Below are positions 15,907 through 24,267 of a stretch of DNA of 32,495 nucleotides, one piece after another. Numbering within the stretch: the stretch's first letter is position 1; each line of letters begins with the position of its first letter. The DNA is from an uncultured Verrucomicrobiota bacterium (lineage in GTDB: Bacteria; Verrucomicrobiota; Verrucomicrobiia; Limisphaerales; UBA9464), in the NCBI GenBank assembly GCA_903939515.1, contig CAJAHH010000051.1, positions 1 through 32,495 on the forward strand. The letters are read 5' to 3'. The position numbers were made by a program, and so were the translations under genes. Under the pieces are notes generated by a model that searched no databases, had not been told where the DNA came from, and was given only the letters and a program-made list of their open reading frames with translations.

Positions 15907-16044
15907 TCACACCGGAGTCAGGCGCCGACGGCCAATGCGACGACGGTTGTTGAGTATGGCGCGGCCACTTCGGGTTGCCGAGCGGGCACGGAAACCGTGT
16001 TGACGCTGACGGCGGATTTTCGACGGTTGGTACTGACGTTTCAT
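15907..16044 (-). CDS. rpmH: 50S ribosomal protein L34
   Basis: L34 is the small, very basic protein of the large subunit. The 45-residue product reads [20 protein letters not shown] then [21 protein letters not shown], which matches the family signature from end to end. The frame is open to 16173, but only the ATG at 16044 gives the L34 N-terminus. It is the first gene of the rpmH-rnpA-yidD-yidC-jag operon, with a promoter 40-70 bases upstream. dnaA, often a neighbour, is not present. Confidence 0.96.
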   Translation of the reverse strand: MKRQYQPSKIRRQRQHGFRARSATRSGRAILNNRRRIGRRRLTPV

Positions 16045-16084
16045 CGCTGTAGATCCGCTGACGTGCTGGCCCGCGGAGCCGCGC

Positions 16085-16112
16085 ACATTAGCCAGTCGAC
16101 GGTTTGAGTCAA
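16085..16112 (-). promoter_or_regulatory. Sigma-70-type promoter of the rpmH operon
   Basis: On the minus strand, TTGACT (16107-16112, five of six matches) and TAATGT (16085-16090) are 16 bases apart. Transcription would start near 16078, giving a leader of about 34 bases to the rpmH ATG. It is well placed at the head of the operon and is among the clearer promoter matches in the window. Confidence 0.6.
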
Positions 16113-16312
16113 GCACCTGCGAGTTTTTACAGAAAGTCTCTTGTCTCACCGAAGCCGGCCGCTCCCCCTTCAATCAGGGCTCGGATGCCGGTATCGAGGT
16201 GCATGAACCCGTCCGGTTCACCCTCCTGTGATCCGTGCGATCCGACCCAGCCTCCGACAAACCCAGCGTCCATGGACTAGGCAGGATCTGGCTTTTGCGC
16301 CAGCCTACTCCC

Positions 16313-16882
16313 ATGAAGTTCACAGTGGTCCACTATGGAGACCCCATCCTTCGCCAGCGCGGAGTGCGCATTGAATCCGTGGATGACGCCCTGCGAGGCA
16401 CCATCGCCGGCATGTTCGACGCCATGTACCATTCCAACGGAATCGGACTGGCGGCCCAACAAGTTGGTCTGGCGCTGCAGTTGGCGATCATCGATGTCCG
16501 GGGGGTCAAGGACCGCGCCAGCCAACTCTGGATCTCTGGTCAACCGGCCGATGTCGACGCGTTCATGCCCTTGGTGCTCATCAACCCGACGATCCGTCCT
16601 GTCGGAGAAGTGGTGGCCGGACCAGAAGGCTGCCTTAGTTTCCCTGAAATCTACGGAGACGTTTGCCGAACGGCCGAGGTGGAGGTTCGGGGTATGAACG
16701 ACCGTAACGAGAGCTTCGAGTTCAAGGCGGGCGGACTTTTAGCTCGAGCCATTCAGCACGAGGTAGATCACCTCAATGGAGTCCTTTTCATTGACCGGAT
16801 GGATTCCAAGAATCGCTCCGAGGTGCGGGACGAGGTGGACACCCTTCAGACTGCCACCAAGAAACAACTCAAACGCAAGTGA
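16313..16882 (+). CDS. def: Peptide deformylase
   Basis: Removes the formyl group from the initiator methionine of new proteins; a metal enzyme. The start at ATG 16313 (MKFTVVHYGDPILRQRGV) gives 189 residues and the canonical N-terminus; the frame extends to 16235 without similarity. All three motifs are present: GIGLAAQQVG (motif 1), EGCLSFP with the metal Cys (motif 2) and QHEVDHLNG with the two metal His and catalytic Glu (motif 3). A stretch of about 15 residues between motifs 1 and 2 (VKDRASQLWISGQPADVDAF) is an insertion-like loop. fmt is not adjacent. No Shine-Dalgarno is visible. Confidence 0.95.
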   Translation: MKFTVVHYGDPILRQRGVRIESVDDALRGTIAGMFDAMYHSNGIGLAAQQVGLALQLAIIDVRGVKDRASQLWISGQPADVDAFMPLVLINPTIRPVGEVVAGPEGCLSFPEIYGDVCRTAEVEVRGMNDRNESFEFKAGGLLARAIQHEVDHLNGVLFIDRMDSKNRSEVRDEVDTLQTATKKQLKRK

Positions 16883-16924
16883 TAGAAGCGAGAGTGAAGC
16901 TCTCCGACGGTGTCCGTCTTGAAG

Positions 16925-17638
16925 TCAGTCCCGAGTGATGGCTACGAGTCGTTCCCTCAGGAGAATTCGACTGAGTTCGCGCCCGGCTTCATCGGTGGAC
17001 CGGGGCACCCATATTGGTTCCCCAAAGACCACCTCACATCGACTGAACGGGATGGGAATTTGGAACCGGTCCCAGCTACGAAGGGTCCATTTCCAACCTA
17101 ATCGGAAAGAGACCGGAACGATGGGGAGTTGGGTGATCTGAGCCAAAGAGATGACCCCAGGATGAGGCTCATAGCGGGGGCCTCGGGGCCCATCGGGGGT
17201 CACAGCCAGATCGCACCCGTCGGAGGCCGCGGAGACCAATTCGCGCAATGCAGGCGCCCCCCGGCGGCTGGAAGACCCGCGGATTCCGACAACATCGAAG
17301 AGCTCGAGCACTCGCGCCAGCAAGCCACCGTCTCGGCTCGCGCTGACCAACGCTGCCAAACGCCGACGCTGACCGCAGCGGGCGACATGGCGATGGTAGA
17401 GGATCAAAGACAAGGCCAATCGATTGTGCCAGATCGCGAAAATGGCCCTCTGCTCGGTGCTCGTATCGTTGAAAAATGAATGGTCGGTCCAATACCATCG
17501 CAAACTTGAAGCCAGCAATCGGGCCAGCATCGCGATGATCCAAGCGGCTAAGCGGCCATGCCAGCGAGCAGCCTCTGGAACCACTAGCCCTGAAACGGGC
17601 CGTTTGGAGTGGGAAGTGGGCTTCATCGATTCAGGCAT
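16925..17638 (-). CDS. DUF374 / lysophospholipid acyltransferase-like protein
   Basis: The 237-residue product belongs to the DUF374 family, related to LPLAT acyltransferases acting on lipids at the inner membrane; the substrate is unknown. An N-terminal hydrophobic segment (LAAWIIAMLARLLASSLRWY, residues about 30-50) may anchor it. The acyltransferase His is likely in AIFAIWHNRLALSLILYH, followed by VSASRDGGLLARVLELF and the DUF374 hallmark VTPDGPRGPRYEPHPGVISL. In Gram-negative bacteria such genes can sit with lipid A genes, but none lie here. The ATG overlaps the ruvA 3' end by eight bases, so the two form an operon. Confidence 0.85.
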   Translation of the reverse strand: MPESMKPTSHSKRPVSGLVVPEAARWHGRLAAWIIAMLARLLASSLRWYWTDHSFFNDTSTEQRAIFAIWHNRLALSLILYHRHVARCGQRRRLAALVSASRDGGLLARVLELFDVVGIRGSSSRRGAPALRELVSAASDGCDLAVTPDGPRGPRYEPHPGVISLAQITQLPIVPVSFRLGWKWTLRSWDRFQIPIPFSRCEVVFGEPIWVPRSTDEAGRELSRILLRERLVAITRD

Positions 17639-18254
17639 TTCGACGCAGGCTGGCCCGGATCAACTGCTCGACCGTGGCCTCTGCCCCCAGTATGGCCAGG
17701 GCCGCTCGGACTGAATCGTGTGCTTCGATCGGTTTGATTCCCAGCGCCATGAGAGCGGCCACGGCGTCGACTCCTCGAGTGTCTTCGCGGGGACCCGCAG
17801 CTGCAGAAACTCCAGACAAGGGCGAGGCAACTGATCCAACCGAACCAAAACCGCCCAACTTGTCGCGGAGTTCGACCACGATTCGCTCGGCAGTCTTGCG
17901 TCCGACTCCCTGGACCGACGAGAGAGCCTTAACATCGCCCGCGGCCACAGCACTGCGGAAGGAAGTGATGCTCATCCCGCTCAGGACACCCAAGGCGATC
18001 TTCGGGCCAATGCCACTGACCGTGTGGATGAGCAGTCGAAATAGATCCCGCTCGGCCGCCGTCAGGAATCCATACAACAAGTGTGCGTCTTCCCGAATGG
18101 CCAGATGGGTCAAGAGAAGCACTTCGGTCCCCGGGGCTGGAAGGCGATCGTAGGAGGAGAGTGGAACCAAAACTTCGTATCCTACGCCCTGAACCTCCAT
18201 CACCACCTGGGTCGGCAGAGCTTCTACCAACTTACCTCTCAAAAAAGTGATCAC
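17631..18254 (-). CDS. ruvA: Holliday junction branch migration protein RuvA
   Basis: Binds Holliday junctions as a tetramer and loads the RuvB motor. The 207-residue product has the OB-fold domain I (ITFLRGKLVEALPTQVVMEV, VGYEVLVPLSSYDRL), domain II with two HhH motifs (HTVSGIGPKIALGVLSG; SSVQGVGRKTAERIVVELRD), a flexible Ser/Ala/Gly-rich linker and domain III (ALMALGIKPIEAHDSVRAA). The GTG start at 18254 aligns with the family N-terminus (MI..LRG). It lies inside GGAGGTGATC, a full complement of the 16S 3' end, so a downstream TTG at residue 5 (18242) is an alternative start. ruvB and ruvC are not adjacent. Confidence 0.94.
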   Translation of the reverse strand: MITFLRGKLVEALPTQVVMEVQGVGYEVLVPLSSYDRLPAPGTEVLLLTHLAIREDAHLLYGFLTAAERDLFRLLIHTVSGIGPKIALGVLSGMSITSFRSAVAAGDVKALSSVQGVGRKTAERIVVELRDKLGGFGSVGSVASPLSGVSAAAGPREDTRGVDAVAALMALGIKPIEAHDSVRAALAILGAEATVEQLIRASLRRNA

Positions 18255-18366
18255 CTCCGGCGGGAATGCGGTTTCGCGACCGGGGAATCAAGTCCGAGGG
18301 TAAAAAATCTCACTCCCTCATCTTCGATAACGACAAACGAGGGATTTCCCATTAAACACTCATTGC

Positions 18367-19143
18367 ATGAATCCCCGCCGGCGTCAGACAGGTTTCACCC
18401 TGATCGAATTGCTCGTGGTCATCGCCATCATCGCCATCCTCGCCGGGATGCTCCTGCCGGCCTTGGCACGAGCCAAGGAAAAGGCCAAATCATCCAACTG
18501 TCTGAGCAACCTCAGGCAAGTAATGATCTCGGAAGCCCTCTACGCTTCGGACAACCAAGGACACTTCACGCCCACGTTCTGGGTCCGGGGTGACAACGTG
18601 AACCGTCGACTGTGGTTCAACTTCCTCAAGCCCTACTTGCAGACGACCAATATCGTCATTTGCCCCACCAAGACTCCGGGGTTCAAGAAGAGCTGGGCCA
18701 TCTATGCCTCGGATCAACCGGACAAGATGATTTCCAACTACTCGATGAACTTCAAAGTAGGCGGGTGCGATTGGCCAAACGTCTGGGACGTCAAGGACTA
18801 CGCCTCGGTGAAAGATTCCAGCATGGCTTCCCCTTCGGCGACCGTGGTCATCACCGATGGCGGCACCAAGCCCAAGAGCTCGGACGCGAAGGATCCGCTG
18901 AAGTGTGTGACCGAAAAATCCCCTGAGAAAGCAGGCGCCTGGGTGCTGCACGATCCCATTAACGACGCCCCTTGCGGCGGCTGCGTCACCTCGGACGACC
19001 CGAACTGGGGCGGGCCCCAGTTGCGTCATACAGGCAAAAGTGTGGTCACCTTTGGCGAGGGACACGTCGAACTGCTCAAGAGTTCTCGTTGGTACTGGGG
19101 AGCGACCCCTTGGCTCGATCCTAAAATCGGTGGGGGCCAATAG
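18367..19143 (+). CDS. Prepilin-type N-terminal cleavage/methylation protein (pseudopilin-like)
   Basis: The 258-residue product starts [20 protein letters not shown] followed by [13 protein letters not shown], the type IV prepilin/pseudopilin leader; cleavage by prepilin peptidase after the Gly of QTG would leave an N-methylated Phe. The rest is a globular domain with several cysteines ([31 protein letters not shown]) and a C-terminal [18 protein letters not shown], typical of the large DUF1559-like/H-X9-DG families abundant in Verrucomicrobia, Lentisphaera and Planctomycetes. The role is unknown; such proteins are assumed to be surface-exposed or part of secretion structures. No pilus machinery is nearby. 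It is divergent from ruvA (112 bases between starts). Confidence 0.88.
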   Translation: MNPRRRQTGFTLIELLVVIAIIAILAGMLLPALARAKEKAKSSNCLSNLRQVMISEALYASDNQGHFTPTFWVRGDNVNRRLWFNFLKPYLQTTNIVICPTKTPGFKKSWAIYASDQPDKMISNYSMNFKVGGCDWPNVWDVKDYASVKDSSMASPSATVVITDGGTKPKSSDAKDPLKCVTEKSPEKAGAWVLHDPINDAPCGGCVTSDDPNWGGPQLRHTGKSVVTFGEGHVELLKSSRWYWGATPWLDPKIGGGQ

Positions 19144-19199
19144 TAGAAGCTCTTCACTCCGTCCGCTTTCATCGGTTTCCCGGCAAAAAAAACTGCAAT

Positions 19200-19227
19200 C
19201 CCCGTTGAAGCTTTCGTGCTTCCGGGG
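19200..19227. other. Stem-loop between the prepilin and cytochrome/FGE genes
   Basis: CCCCG-TT-GAAGC / loop TTTCGT / GCTTC-CGGGG forms two stacked five-pair stems with a 2-base bulge. On the minus strand it is followed within a few bases by eight T (19186-19193 read in reverse), so it has terminator form on that strand, although no minus-strand gene ends here. On the plus strand it has no T run and may still end the prepilin transcript weakly. Confidence 0.4.
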
Positions 19228-19238
19228 CGTCACCGCAT

Positions 19239-19269
19239 TTGACACCGGCAACCGGCCCGGCGGTATCCT
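19239..19269 (+). promoter_or_regulatory. Possible promoter of the cytochrome/FGE gene
   Basis: A perfect -35 hexamer TTGACA (19239-19244) is followed by TATCCT (19264-19269) after 19 bases, longer than ideal. Transcription would begin about 12 bases before the ATG at 19288, leaving a very short leader without a Shine-Dalgarno. The match is suggestive only. Confidence 0.35.
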
Positions 19270-19287
19270 CTCCTCCGACAAAACTTC

Positions 19288-21045
19288 ATGAACCGATTCG
19301 TCGCCATCACCACCACCCTCACCGCGGGACTGATCCTTAACGCGGCGGACCCGGTGGACTTCAAGAAACAGGTCCGCCCCATCCTCGAGGTGAACTGCCT
19401 CAAGTGCCACGGCACCGAAAAGCCCAAGGCGGACTTGGTCATGGTGACCCATGCCGACACCATCAAAGGCGGTGAGCATGGGACCGCGTTGGTTCCAGGC
19501 GACCCAGCCAAGAGCAAGATCTACACGACGACCACTCTGCCCGACGGCCATGATGACCTCATGCCACCCAAGGGCGACCGGCTCAGTGCCCAGCAGCAAG
19601 AGACCCTGAAGACGTGGATCCAGGAGGGTGCCGTGTGGCCCGAAGCCATCCGTCTCTCGCAAAAGCAAAAAGTGGACTTCGTTAAAGAGGTCAAACCCAT
19701 CTTTGAGGTCCACTGCGTCACCTGTCACAAAGAAGGCCACGCCAAGGGGGACCTGCGGATGGACTCCAAGGCTGAATTCTTCGCCTCCAAGACCATCGTG
19801 CGCGGTGACGCCGAGGCCTCTAAGATTTACACCAGCACCGTTCTGCCGGCCGACCACGACGACTTGATGCCGCCGGCCAAGAAGGGCGGACCGCTGCCAA
19901 AATCTAAGACCGACCTCATCCGCAACTGGATCGACCAAGGCGCAGAATGGCCGGATGGCGTAACCCTGAGTCAGAAGGAAGCGGGTTCCCTGCTGACCCG
20001 TGACAACGAGGCCATGATCGCGGCGATCCACGCCCGGGTGGTGCAGGTGTCCAAGGAGTCCAGCGCCGCCGACATGAAGGCGTACAGCGACCCCATCGTG
20101 GGATCGGACGTCAAATTCGACATGCTGCCGATTCCCGCAGGCGAATTCCTGATGGGCAGCCCTGCCTCCGAGGGCAAGCGCAAGGCGGACGAGGGTCCGC
20201 AGCGCAAGGTGAAGATCGAGCCGTTCTGGATGGGTAAAACCGAAGTCACCTGGAACGAGTACGAACTCTTCCAGTTCCCCTCGCTAGAAAAGGGAACCAA
20301 TGTTCCCACCGAGCGCATGGAACGGGAACTCTGGCTCGCATTGCCCGAGTTGCTGCCGGCCAACGCGCAGCCGGGAGTCAACCCCTACATCGGCAAGGAA
20401 TCCGACGCCGTGTCCCGTCCGACGACTCCGTACGTCGAGATGAGCTTCGGCATGGGCAAGGAGAACTTCCCAGCCATCTCCATGACCCACTATGCGGCCG
20501 TGAAGTACTGCAAGTGGCTCACCGCCAAGACCGGGCACTTCTACCGCTTGGCAACTGAGGCCGAGTGGGAGTACGCCTGCCGGGCTGGCACCACCACCAA
20601 GTACTCCTTCGGCGACGACGACTCCAAGCTGGGCGAGTACGCGTGGCACTTCACCAACGCAGGTGAGAAGTACCAACTGGTGGGCAAGAAAAAGCCGAAT
20701 CCCTGGGGGCTTTACGACATGCATGGCAATGTCGCCGAATGGGTGCTCGACGCCTACGTGGAGGATTATTCCAAGGTGGGCGATGTTCCCTACACCCCGG
20801 GTGCCGCCGAGTATCCCCATGTGGCCCGCGGCGGTTCTTGGGACGACGAACCGGATGCCCTCCGGAGTGCGACCCGTCGCGCCAGTGATGCGAGCTGGAA
20901 GATGCGCGATCCTCAGTTGCCCAAATCTAAGTGGTACCTGACCGATGCCCAGTTCCTAGGCTTCCGCATCGTACGCCCGTTGAAAGTACCTTCTCGTGAA
21001 GAGATGGAACAGTGCTGGACCAGCTTCCCCCCGCCCAAACCGTGA
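19288..21045 (+). CDS. Exported tandem PSCyt1-type cytochrome c domains fused to an FGE-sulfatase (SUMF1) fold
   Basis: The 585-residue product has a Sec signal peptide ([20 protein letters not shown]). Two homologous cytochrome-like modules follow, each with VDFxKxVxPIxEVxC, a CXXCH heme site (CLKCH near residue 37, CVTCH near 148), a DDLMPP segment that could supply the Met ligand, and a closing [10 protein letters not shown] or [10 protein letters not shown]. From about residue 275 comes an FGE-sulfatase domain: [80 protein letters not shown] and LGFRIVRP. The catalytic cysteine pair of true formylglycine-generating enzymes is absent from the last part ([20 protein letters not shown]), so this is more likely a binding or structural fold than a sulfatase activator. 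Such fusions belong to the PSCyt families of Planctomycetes and Verrucomicrobia. It lies 46 bases upstream of a Tat-exported oxidoreductase. Confidence 0.88.
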   Translation: MNRFVAITTTLTAGLILNAADPVDFKKQVRPILEVNCLKCHGTEKPKADLVMVTHADTIKGGEHGTALVPGDPAKSKIYTTTTLPDGHDDLMPPKGDRLSAQQQETLKTWIQEGAVWPEAIRLSQKQKVDFVKEVKPIFEVHCVTCHKEGHAKGDLRMDSKAEFFASKTIVRGDAEASKIYTSTVLPADHDDLMPPAKKGGPLPKSKTDLIRNWIDQGAEWPDGVTLSQKEAGSLLTRDNEAMIAAIHARVVQVSKESSAADMKAYSDPIVGSDVKFDMLPIPAGEFLMGSPASEGKRKADEGPQRKVKIEPFWMGKTEVTWNEYELFQFPSLEKGTNVPTERMERELWLALPELLPANAQPGVNPYIGKESDAVSRPTTPYVEMSFGMGKENFPAISMTHYAAVKYCKWLTAKTGHFYRLATEAEWEYACRAGTTTKYSFGDDDSKLGEYAWHFTNAGEKYQLVGKKKPNPWGLYDMHGNVAEWVLDAYVEDYSKVGDVPYTPGAAEYPHVARGGSWDDEPDALRSATRRASDASWKMRDPQLPKSKWYLTDAQFLGFRIVRPLKVPSREEMEQCWTSFPPPKP

Positions 21046-21091
21046 TCCGGATCACCCATATCGACTGAACCGCAGCCCCAGAAAATCCACC

Positions 21092-22378
21092 ATGTCTCTC
21101 AATCGACGTCAGTTCCTTCGTTCCGCCGCCATCGCCGGAGCCGCCGCCGCGGCCGGTTGCCATGCACCACGGGTGGCCCGCAAGGTGTCCCCAAACGCAA
21201 AGCTCAACCTGGGTGTCATCGGAGTGGCTGGACGGGGTGGAGAAAACCTGGCGGGGGTCTCCAGCCAGAACATCGTCGCGCTGTGCGACATCGACTCGGA
21301 TCGGCTCGGGGCGGCCGCAGCCAAGCACCCGGGCGCGACTAAGTACGCCGACTTCCGACGCTTGCTCGACCGCACCGATCTCGACGGGATCGTAGTGAGC
21401 ACGCCCGACCACAGCCATGCAGTGATCGCCACGGCGGTGCTGGCTTCCGGTCGTCCTCTCTATTGCGAAAAACCTGTCACCCACACCATTTCCGAGGCCC
21501 GCGCCCTGGCTGCGAAAGTCACACACTCCGGATTGGTCACCCAAACCGGCAACCAAATCCACTCCGGTACCAACTACCGGCGCGTGGTGGAATTAATTCG
21601 CGCGGGCAGCATCGGAGCGGTCCGTGAAGTGCATCACTGGACCGGGTCGGTTTGGGAAACCAAGTCGCTGCCCGGAATGCAGCCCGTTCCGTCCAATATC
21701 GACTACGACCTCTGGCTGGGGCCGGTGAAACCCATGCCCTACAGCTCGGAGTGGGTGCATTTCAATTGGCGCCGTTGGTGGCATTTCGGAGGCGGCACCC
21801 TGTCGGACTTCTGCTGCCATCACATGGATCTGGGCGTGTGGGCGCTAAATCTGCCACTGCCCACGCGCATCCAAGCCGAAGGGCCCTCCCCCGATGCCCA
21901 CTGTGCACCGCCGTGGATGATCGTTCATTATGACTTTCCGGCCCGCGGCAATGCCCCGGCCGTGCGCATGCACTGGTACAGCGGCGCCAAGCGTCCCCAG
22001 GTTGCTGGAACTCCCGACCTTTCCAAGTGGGGAGGTGGCACGCTCTTCGTTGGCGACAAGGGCATGCTCTTGGCCGACTACGGCCGCTACGTCTTACTGC
22101 CCGAAGAACAGTTCCGCGGTTCGACTCCCCCGCCCCACTCCATTCCGGATTCCATCGGCCATCACGAAGAGTGGATCGCCGCCTGCAAAGGCGTCGGCAA
22201 GACCGACTCCCCGTTGACCTACGGCTGCCACCTGACCGAAATCGGACAACTCGGTAACCTCGCCTTCCGCACCGGCAAGGTCATTGAGTGGGATGCAAAA
22301 CACCTGCGCGCCCGGGGTGTGCCTGAAGCCGACCGTTGGATCCATCACGACTACCGCCCCGGTTGGAAGCTTTCCTGA
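21092..22378 (+). CDS. Tat-exported Gfo/Idh/MocA family oxidoreductase (possible lipoprotein)
   Basis: A dehydrogenase-like protein of 428 residues from the ATG at 21092 (MSLNRRQFLRSAAIAGAAAA), a twin-arginine signal (NRRQFLR). AAAAGC at residues about 18-23 forms a lipobox-like site, so it may be a lipoprotein. The Rossmann domain starts KLNLGVIGVAGRGGENLAG; VALCDIDSDR binds the nucleotide ribose region, and the family EKP motif with its likely catalytic lysine is in YCEKPVTHT. The C-terminal alpha/beta domain contains GGGTLSDFCCHHMDLGVWAL, the conserved Asp/His region, and ends with WIHHDYRPGWKLS. Secreted members of this type are numerous in Verrucomicrobia and Planctomycetes and are thought to act on sugars; the substrate is unknown. 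Likely in an operon with the upstream cytochrome gene. Confidence 0.9.
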   Translation: MSLNRRQFLRSAAIAGAAAAAGCHAPRVARKVSPNAKLNLGVIGVAGRGGENLAGVSSQNIVALCDIDSDRLGAAAAKHPGATKYADFRRLLDRTDLDGIVVSTPDHSHAVIATAVLASGRPLYCEKPVTHTISEARALAAKVTHSGLVTQTGNQIHSGTNYRRVVELIRAGSIGAVREVHHWTGSVWETKSLPGMQPVPSNIDYDLWLGPVKPMPYSSEWVHFNWRRWWHFGGGTLSDFCCHHMDLGVWALNLPLPTRIQAEGPSPDAHCAPPWMIVHYDFPARGNAPAVRMHWYSGAKRPQVAGTPDLSKWGGGTLFVGDKGMLLADYGRYVLLPEEQFRGSTPPPHSIPDSIGHHEEWIAACKGVGKTDSPLTYGCHLTEIGQLGNLAFRTGKVIEWDAKHLRARGVPEADRWIHHDYRPGWKLS

Positions 22379-22418
22379 GCGGCGGTTCGAGCAAACTTAA
22401 ACCCTCACCGACCCTTCG

Positions 22419-22853
22419 ATGAAGACTCTCCTGTGCATCCTGGCTACATCCATGGCCAGCCTGTCCCTTCCTGCGACCGCCGCGGACAAAGCCGCCGCGA
22501 AGACGCCGGCCGAGGCACCCGCCACCAAACGGTTCCGGAACGTGGACGTCGCTGAGTGGGAGACGCTGCGGAAGGACGCTAAGGTGGTGGTGCTGGATGT
22601 GCGCACTACCGAAGAATACGCCGACGGCCACATGCAGGGTGCCATCAATCTGGACATCCGCGGAGGCAAGTTTGCTGAGACGCTCGCTGGCTTGGACAAG
22701 TCCAAGACCTACCTAGTCCATTGCGCCGTGGGAGGCCGAAGCGCCAAAGCCTGCGGCCAGATGGACAGCCTAAAGTTCGAAAAGGTCCTGAACCTTTCCG
22801 GCGGCATCACCGCGTGGGAAGCGGCCGGACACAAGCCCGTGAAGGGGCGCTGA
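22419..22853 (+). CDS. Periplasmic rhodanese-like protein
   Basis: The 144-residue product has a Sec signal peptide (MKTLLCILATSMASLSLPATAA) followed by an Ala/Lys-rich linker and one rhodanese domain. Visible motifs are VVVLDVRTTEEYADGHMQGA (the CH2A-type region), the active-site loop HCAVGGRSAKAC with the sulfur-carrying Cys, and LSGGITAWEAAGH near the end. A single-domain exported rhodanese could transfer sulfane sulfur or bind an anion in the periplasm; the partner is unknown. It lies 40 bases after the first oxidoreductase, with a strong hairpin just downstream. Confidence 0.92.
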   Translation: MKTLLCILATSMASLSLPATAADKAAAKTPAEAPATKRFRNVDVAEWETLRKDAKVVVLDVRTTEEYADGHMQGAINLDIRGGKFAETLAGLDKSKTYLVHCAVGGRSAKACGQMDSLKFEKVLNLSGGITAWEAAGHKPVKGR

Positions 22854-22864
22854 TCCCCGTTGGA

Positions 22865-22888
22865 TCGATGCCCAACCTCGGGCATCGA
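22865..22888 (+). terminator. Strong hairpin after the rhodanese gene, probable terminator
   Basis: TCGATGCCC-AACCTC-GGGCATCGA is a perfect nine-pair stem with a six-base loop, 11 bases after the rhodanese stop. It is followed by ACAATTCCTT rather than a strict T run, so it may act as a weak or factor-assisted terminator, or protect the 3' end of the mRNA. Confidence 0.5.
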
Positions 22889-22987
22889 ACAATTCCTTCG
22901 GGCGGCCTTCGTACACCCGCTTCTTCAGTCTCACCTTGCAGGAGCCGGTTCTGGGAGCTATCCGAACAACAGATATCCCGACCCCAC

Positions 22988-24181
22988 GTGAACCCTTCCC
23001 ATCCCGTCTCTGCCACTATCTCCCGTCGCGACTTTGCTAAGGCTTCCCTCCTGACTGCCGGAGCGTTCGCGGCGGCTCCCTGGGAGTCTTCGGTGAAGGC
23101 TGCGGAGCCTGGAACCCGACGCATCCGGACCGGAGTCATCGGCTGCGGCAGCGTCTCCAACCAGTACCTTCCTGTCCTCAAGCGTTGCCCGTTTATTGAA
23201 CTAGTCAGCGTCGCTGATATCCGGCCGGAACGGGCCCGAAAACAGTCTGAAGCGTATCAGGTGCCCCACCACTACCCGAGCATCGATGCTATGCTGGCCG
23301 GGGAACCCTTCGAATTCCTCATCGACCTCACCGACATGCAGGCCCACGAGGCCATCAACCGACGCGCCCTTCAGGCTGGCAAGCATGTGTGGAGCGAGAA
23401 GCCCATCGCCAACAGCCTGGAGGCAGGACAGCAACTGCTGCGTTTGGCCCTGCGGCGCAAGCTCCGGCTCTGGGGAGCCCCAATCACCGTGCAAAGCCCA
23501 CAGTTCGCCTTCATGGCCCGTAAAGTGGCCTCCGGTGATTTGGGTCGCATTGCCGCAGCACACGCCTTCTACGGGCACGAAGGTCCGGATTGGTCGTCGT
23601 TCTTCTACGAAAAGGGCGGAGGCAGCCTTCCGGATCTGGCGGTCTACAACCTCACCAGCCTCACCGGACTGCTGGGACCGGTCCGAAGAGTTACGGCCCT
23701 CCTGAGCATCGTCACCCCAGAGCGGACCATTCACGAAAAGGGCAAGATCCAGGTCACCGAGGAGGACAACGCCATGGTGCTACTAGACCACGGCAAGGGC
23801 GTCCTCTCGCATGTTCAGTCGGGCTTCAACTATTTCAACCCCCACGGGCATGACGGCAGTGGTGAGAAACGGCACACGATCCAGATCACCGGCAGTCGCG
23901 GTTACGTAGGGCTGGTCGGTTACGATTGGGCCCCGCAGGGCGTTGAATGGGCTACGCTGGACCGTCCCCAATTGGTTCGGGAATGCACCGAACCCGGCGG
24001 ATATATATGGCAACAGGGAGCTGCCCTAGCAGCGGAATGCCTGGCGACAGGCCGTGAACTCTTGGCTACCCCAGAACAGGCTCTCCACGTCCTGGAGATC
24101 ATCACCGCGGCTCGCGCCTCCTCGGCCAAAGGTCGGACTATTCCTTTGAAGTCCACCTTCCGTTGGCCGTTGCCGGTTTGA
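22988..24181 (+). CDS. Second Tat-exported Gfo/Idh/MocA family oxidoreductase
   Basis: A 397-residue protein from a GTG at 22988 (MNPSHPVSATISRRDFAKAS). I chose this start because it puts the twin-arginine motif ISRRDFAKASLLTAGAFAAA near the N-terminus; an ATG at 22868 is also in frame, but would place the motif more than 50 residues in. The Rossmann domain reads RIRTGVIGCGSVSNQYLPVL, then LVSVADIRPERARKQ, and the EKP lysine lies in HVWSEKPIANSLEAGQ. The C-terminal half (GGSLPDLAVYNLTSLTGLLG) differs from the first copy, so the two are distant paralogues rather than a recent duplication. Substrate unknown; exported sugar metabolism is plausible. Confidence 0.88.
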   Translation: MNPSHPVSATISRRDFAKASLLTAGAFAAAPWESSVKAAEPGTRRIRTGVIGCGSVSNQYLPVLKRCPFIELVSVADIRPERARKQSEAYQVPHHYPSIDAMLAGEPFEFLIDLTDMQAHEAINRRALQAGKHVWSEKPIANSLEAGQQLLRLALRRKLRLWGAPITVQSPQFAFMARKVASGDLGRIAAAHAFYGHEGPDWSSFFYEKGGGSLPDLAVYNLTSLTGLLGPVRRVTALLSIVTPERTIHEKGKIQVTEEDNAMVLLDHGKGVLSHVQSGFNYFNPHGHDGSGEKRHTIQITGSRGYVGLVGYDWAPQGVEWATLDRPQLVRECTEPGGYIWQQGAALAAECLATGRELLATPEQALHVLEIITAARASSAKGRTIPLKSTFRWPLPV

Positions 24182-24209
24182 GGCGCGGGCTTGGATTTAG
24201 TCGCACATC

Positions 24210-24241
24210 TCGGGTCGGGGGCATGATCGCCACCGACCCGA
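24210..24241. terminator. Bidirectional hairpin between convergent genes
   Basis: TCGGGTCGG (24210-24218) pairs perfectly with CCGACCCGA (24233-24241) around a 14-base loop. It lies in the 86-base gap where the second oxidoreductase (plus) and amtB (minus) converge, so it is a candidate terminator for both. There is no T run on either side. Confidence 0.45.
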
Positions 24242-24267
24242 TTGAGTGCGTCTGGCTCAGCGGTGGC

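Noticed and set aside
16045-16312. Replication origin near rpmH
   Set aside because: The rpmH-rnpA-yidC cluster is often near oriC, but I see no DnaA-box cluster and no dnaA or dnaN gene here.
18490-20031. 513-codon minus-strand frame opposite the prepilin and cytochrome genes
   Set aside because: It is antisense to two genes with clear family motifs and signal peptides, and its own translation shows no recognisable domain. Long shadow frames are common in GC-rich DNA.
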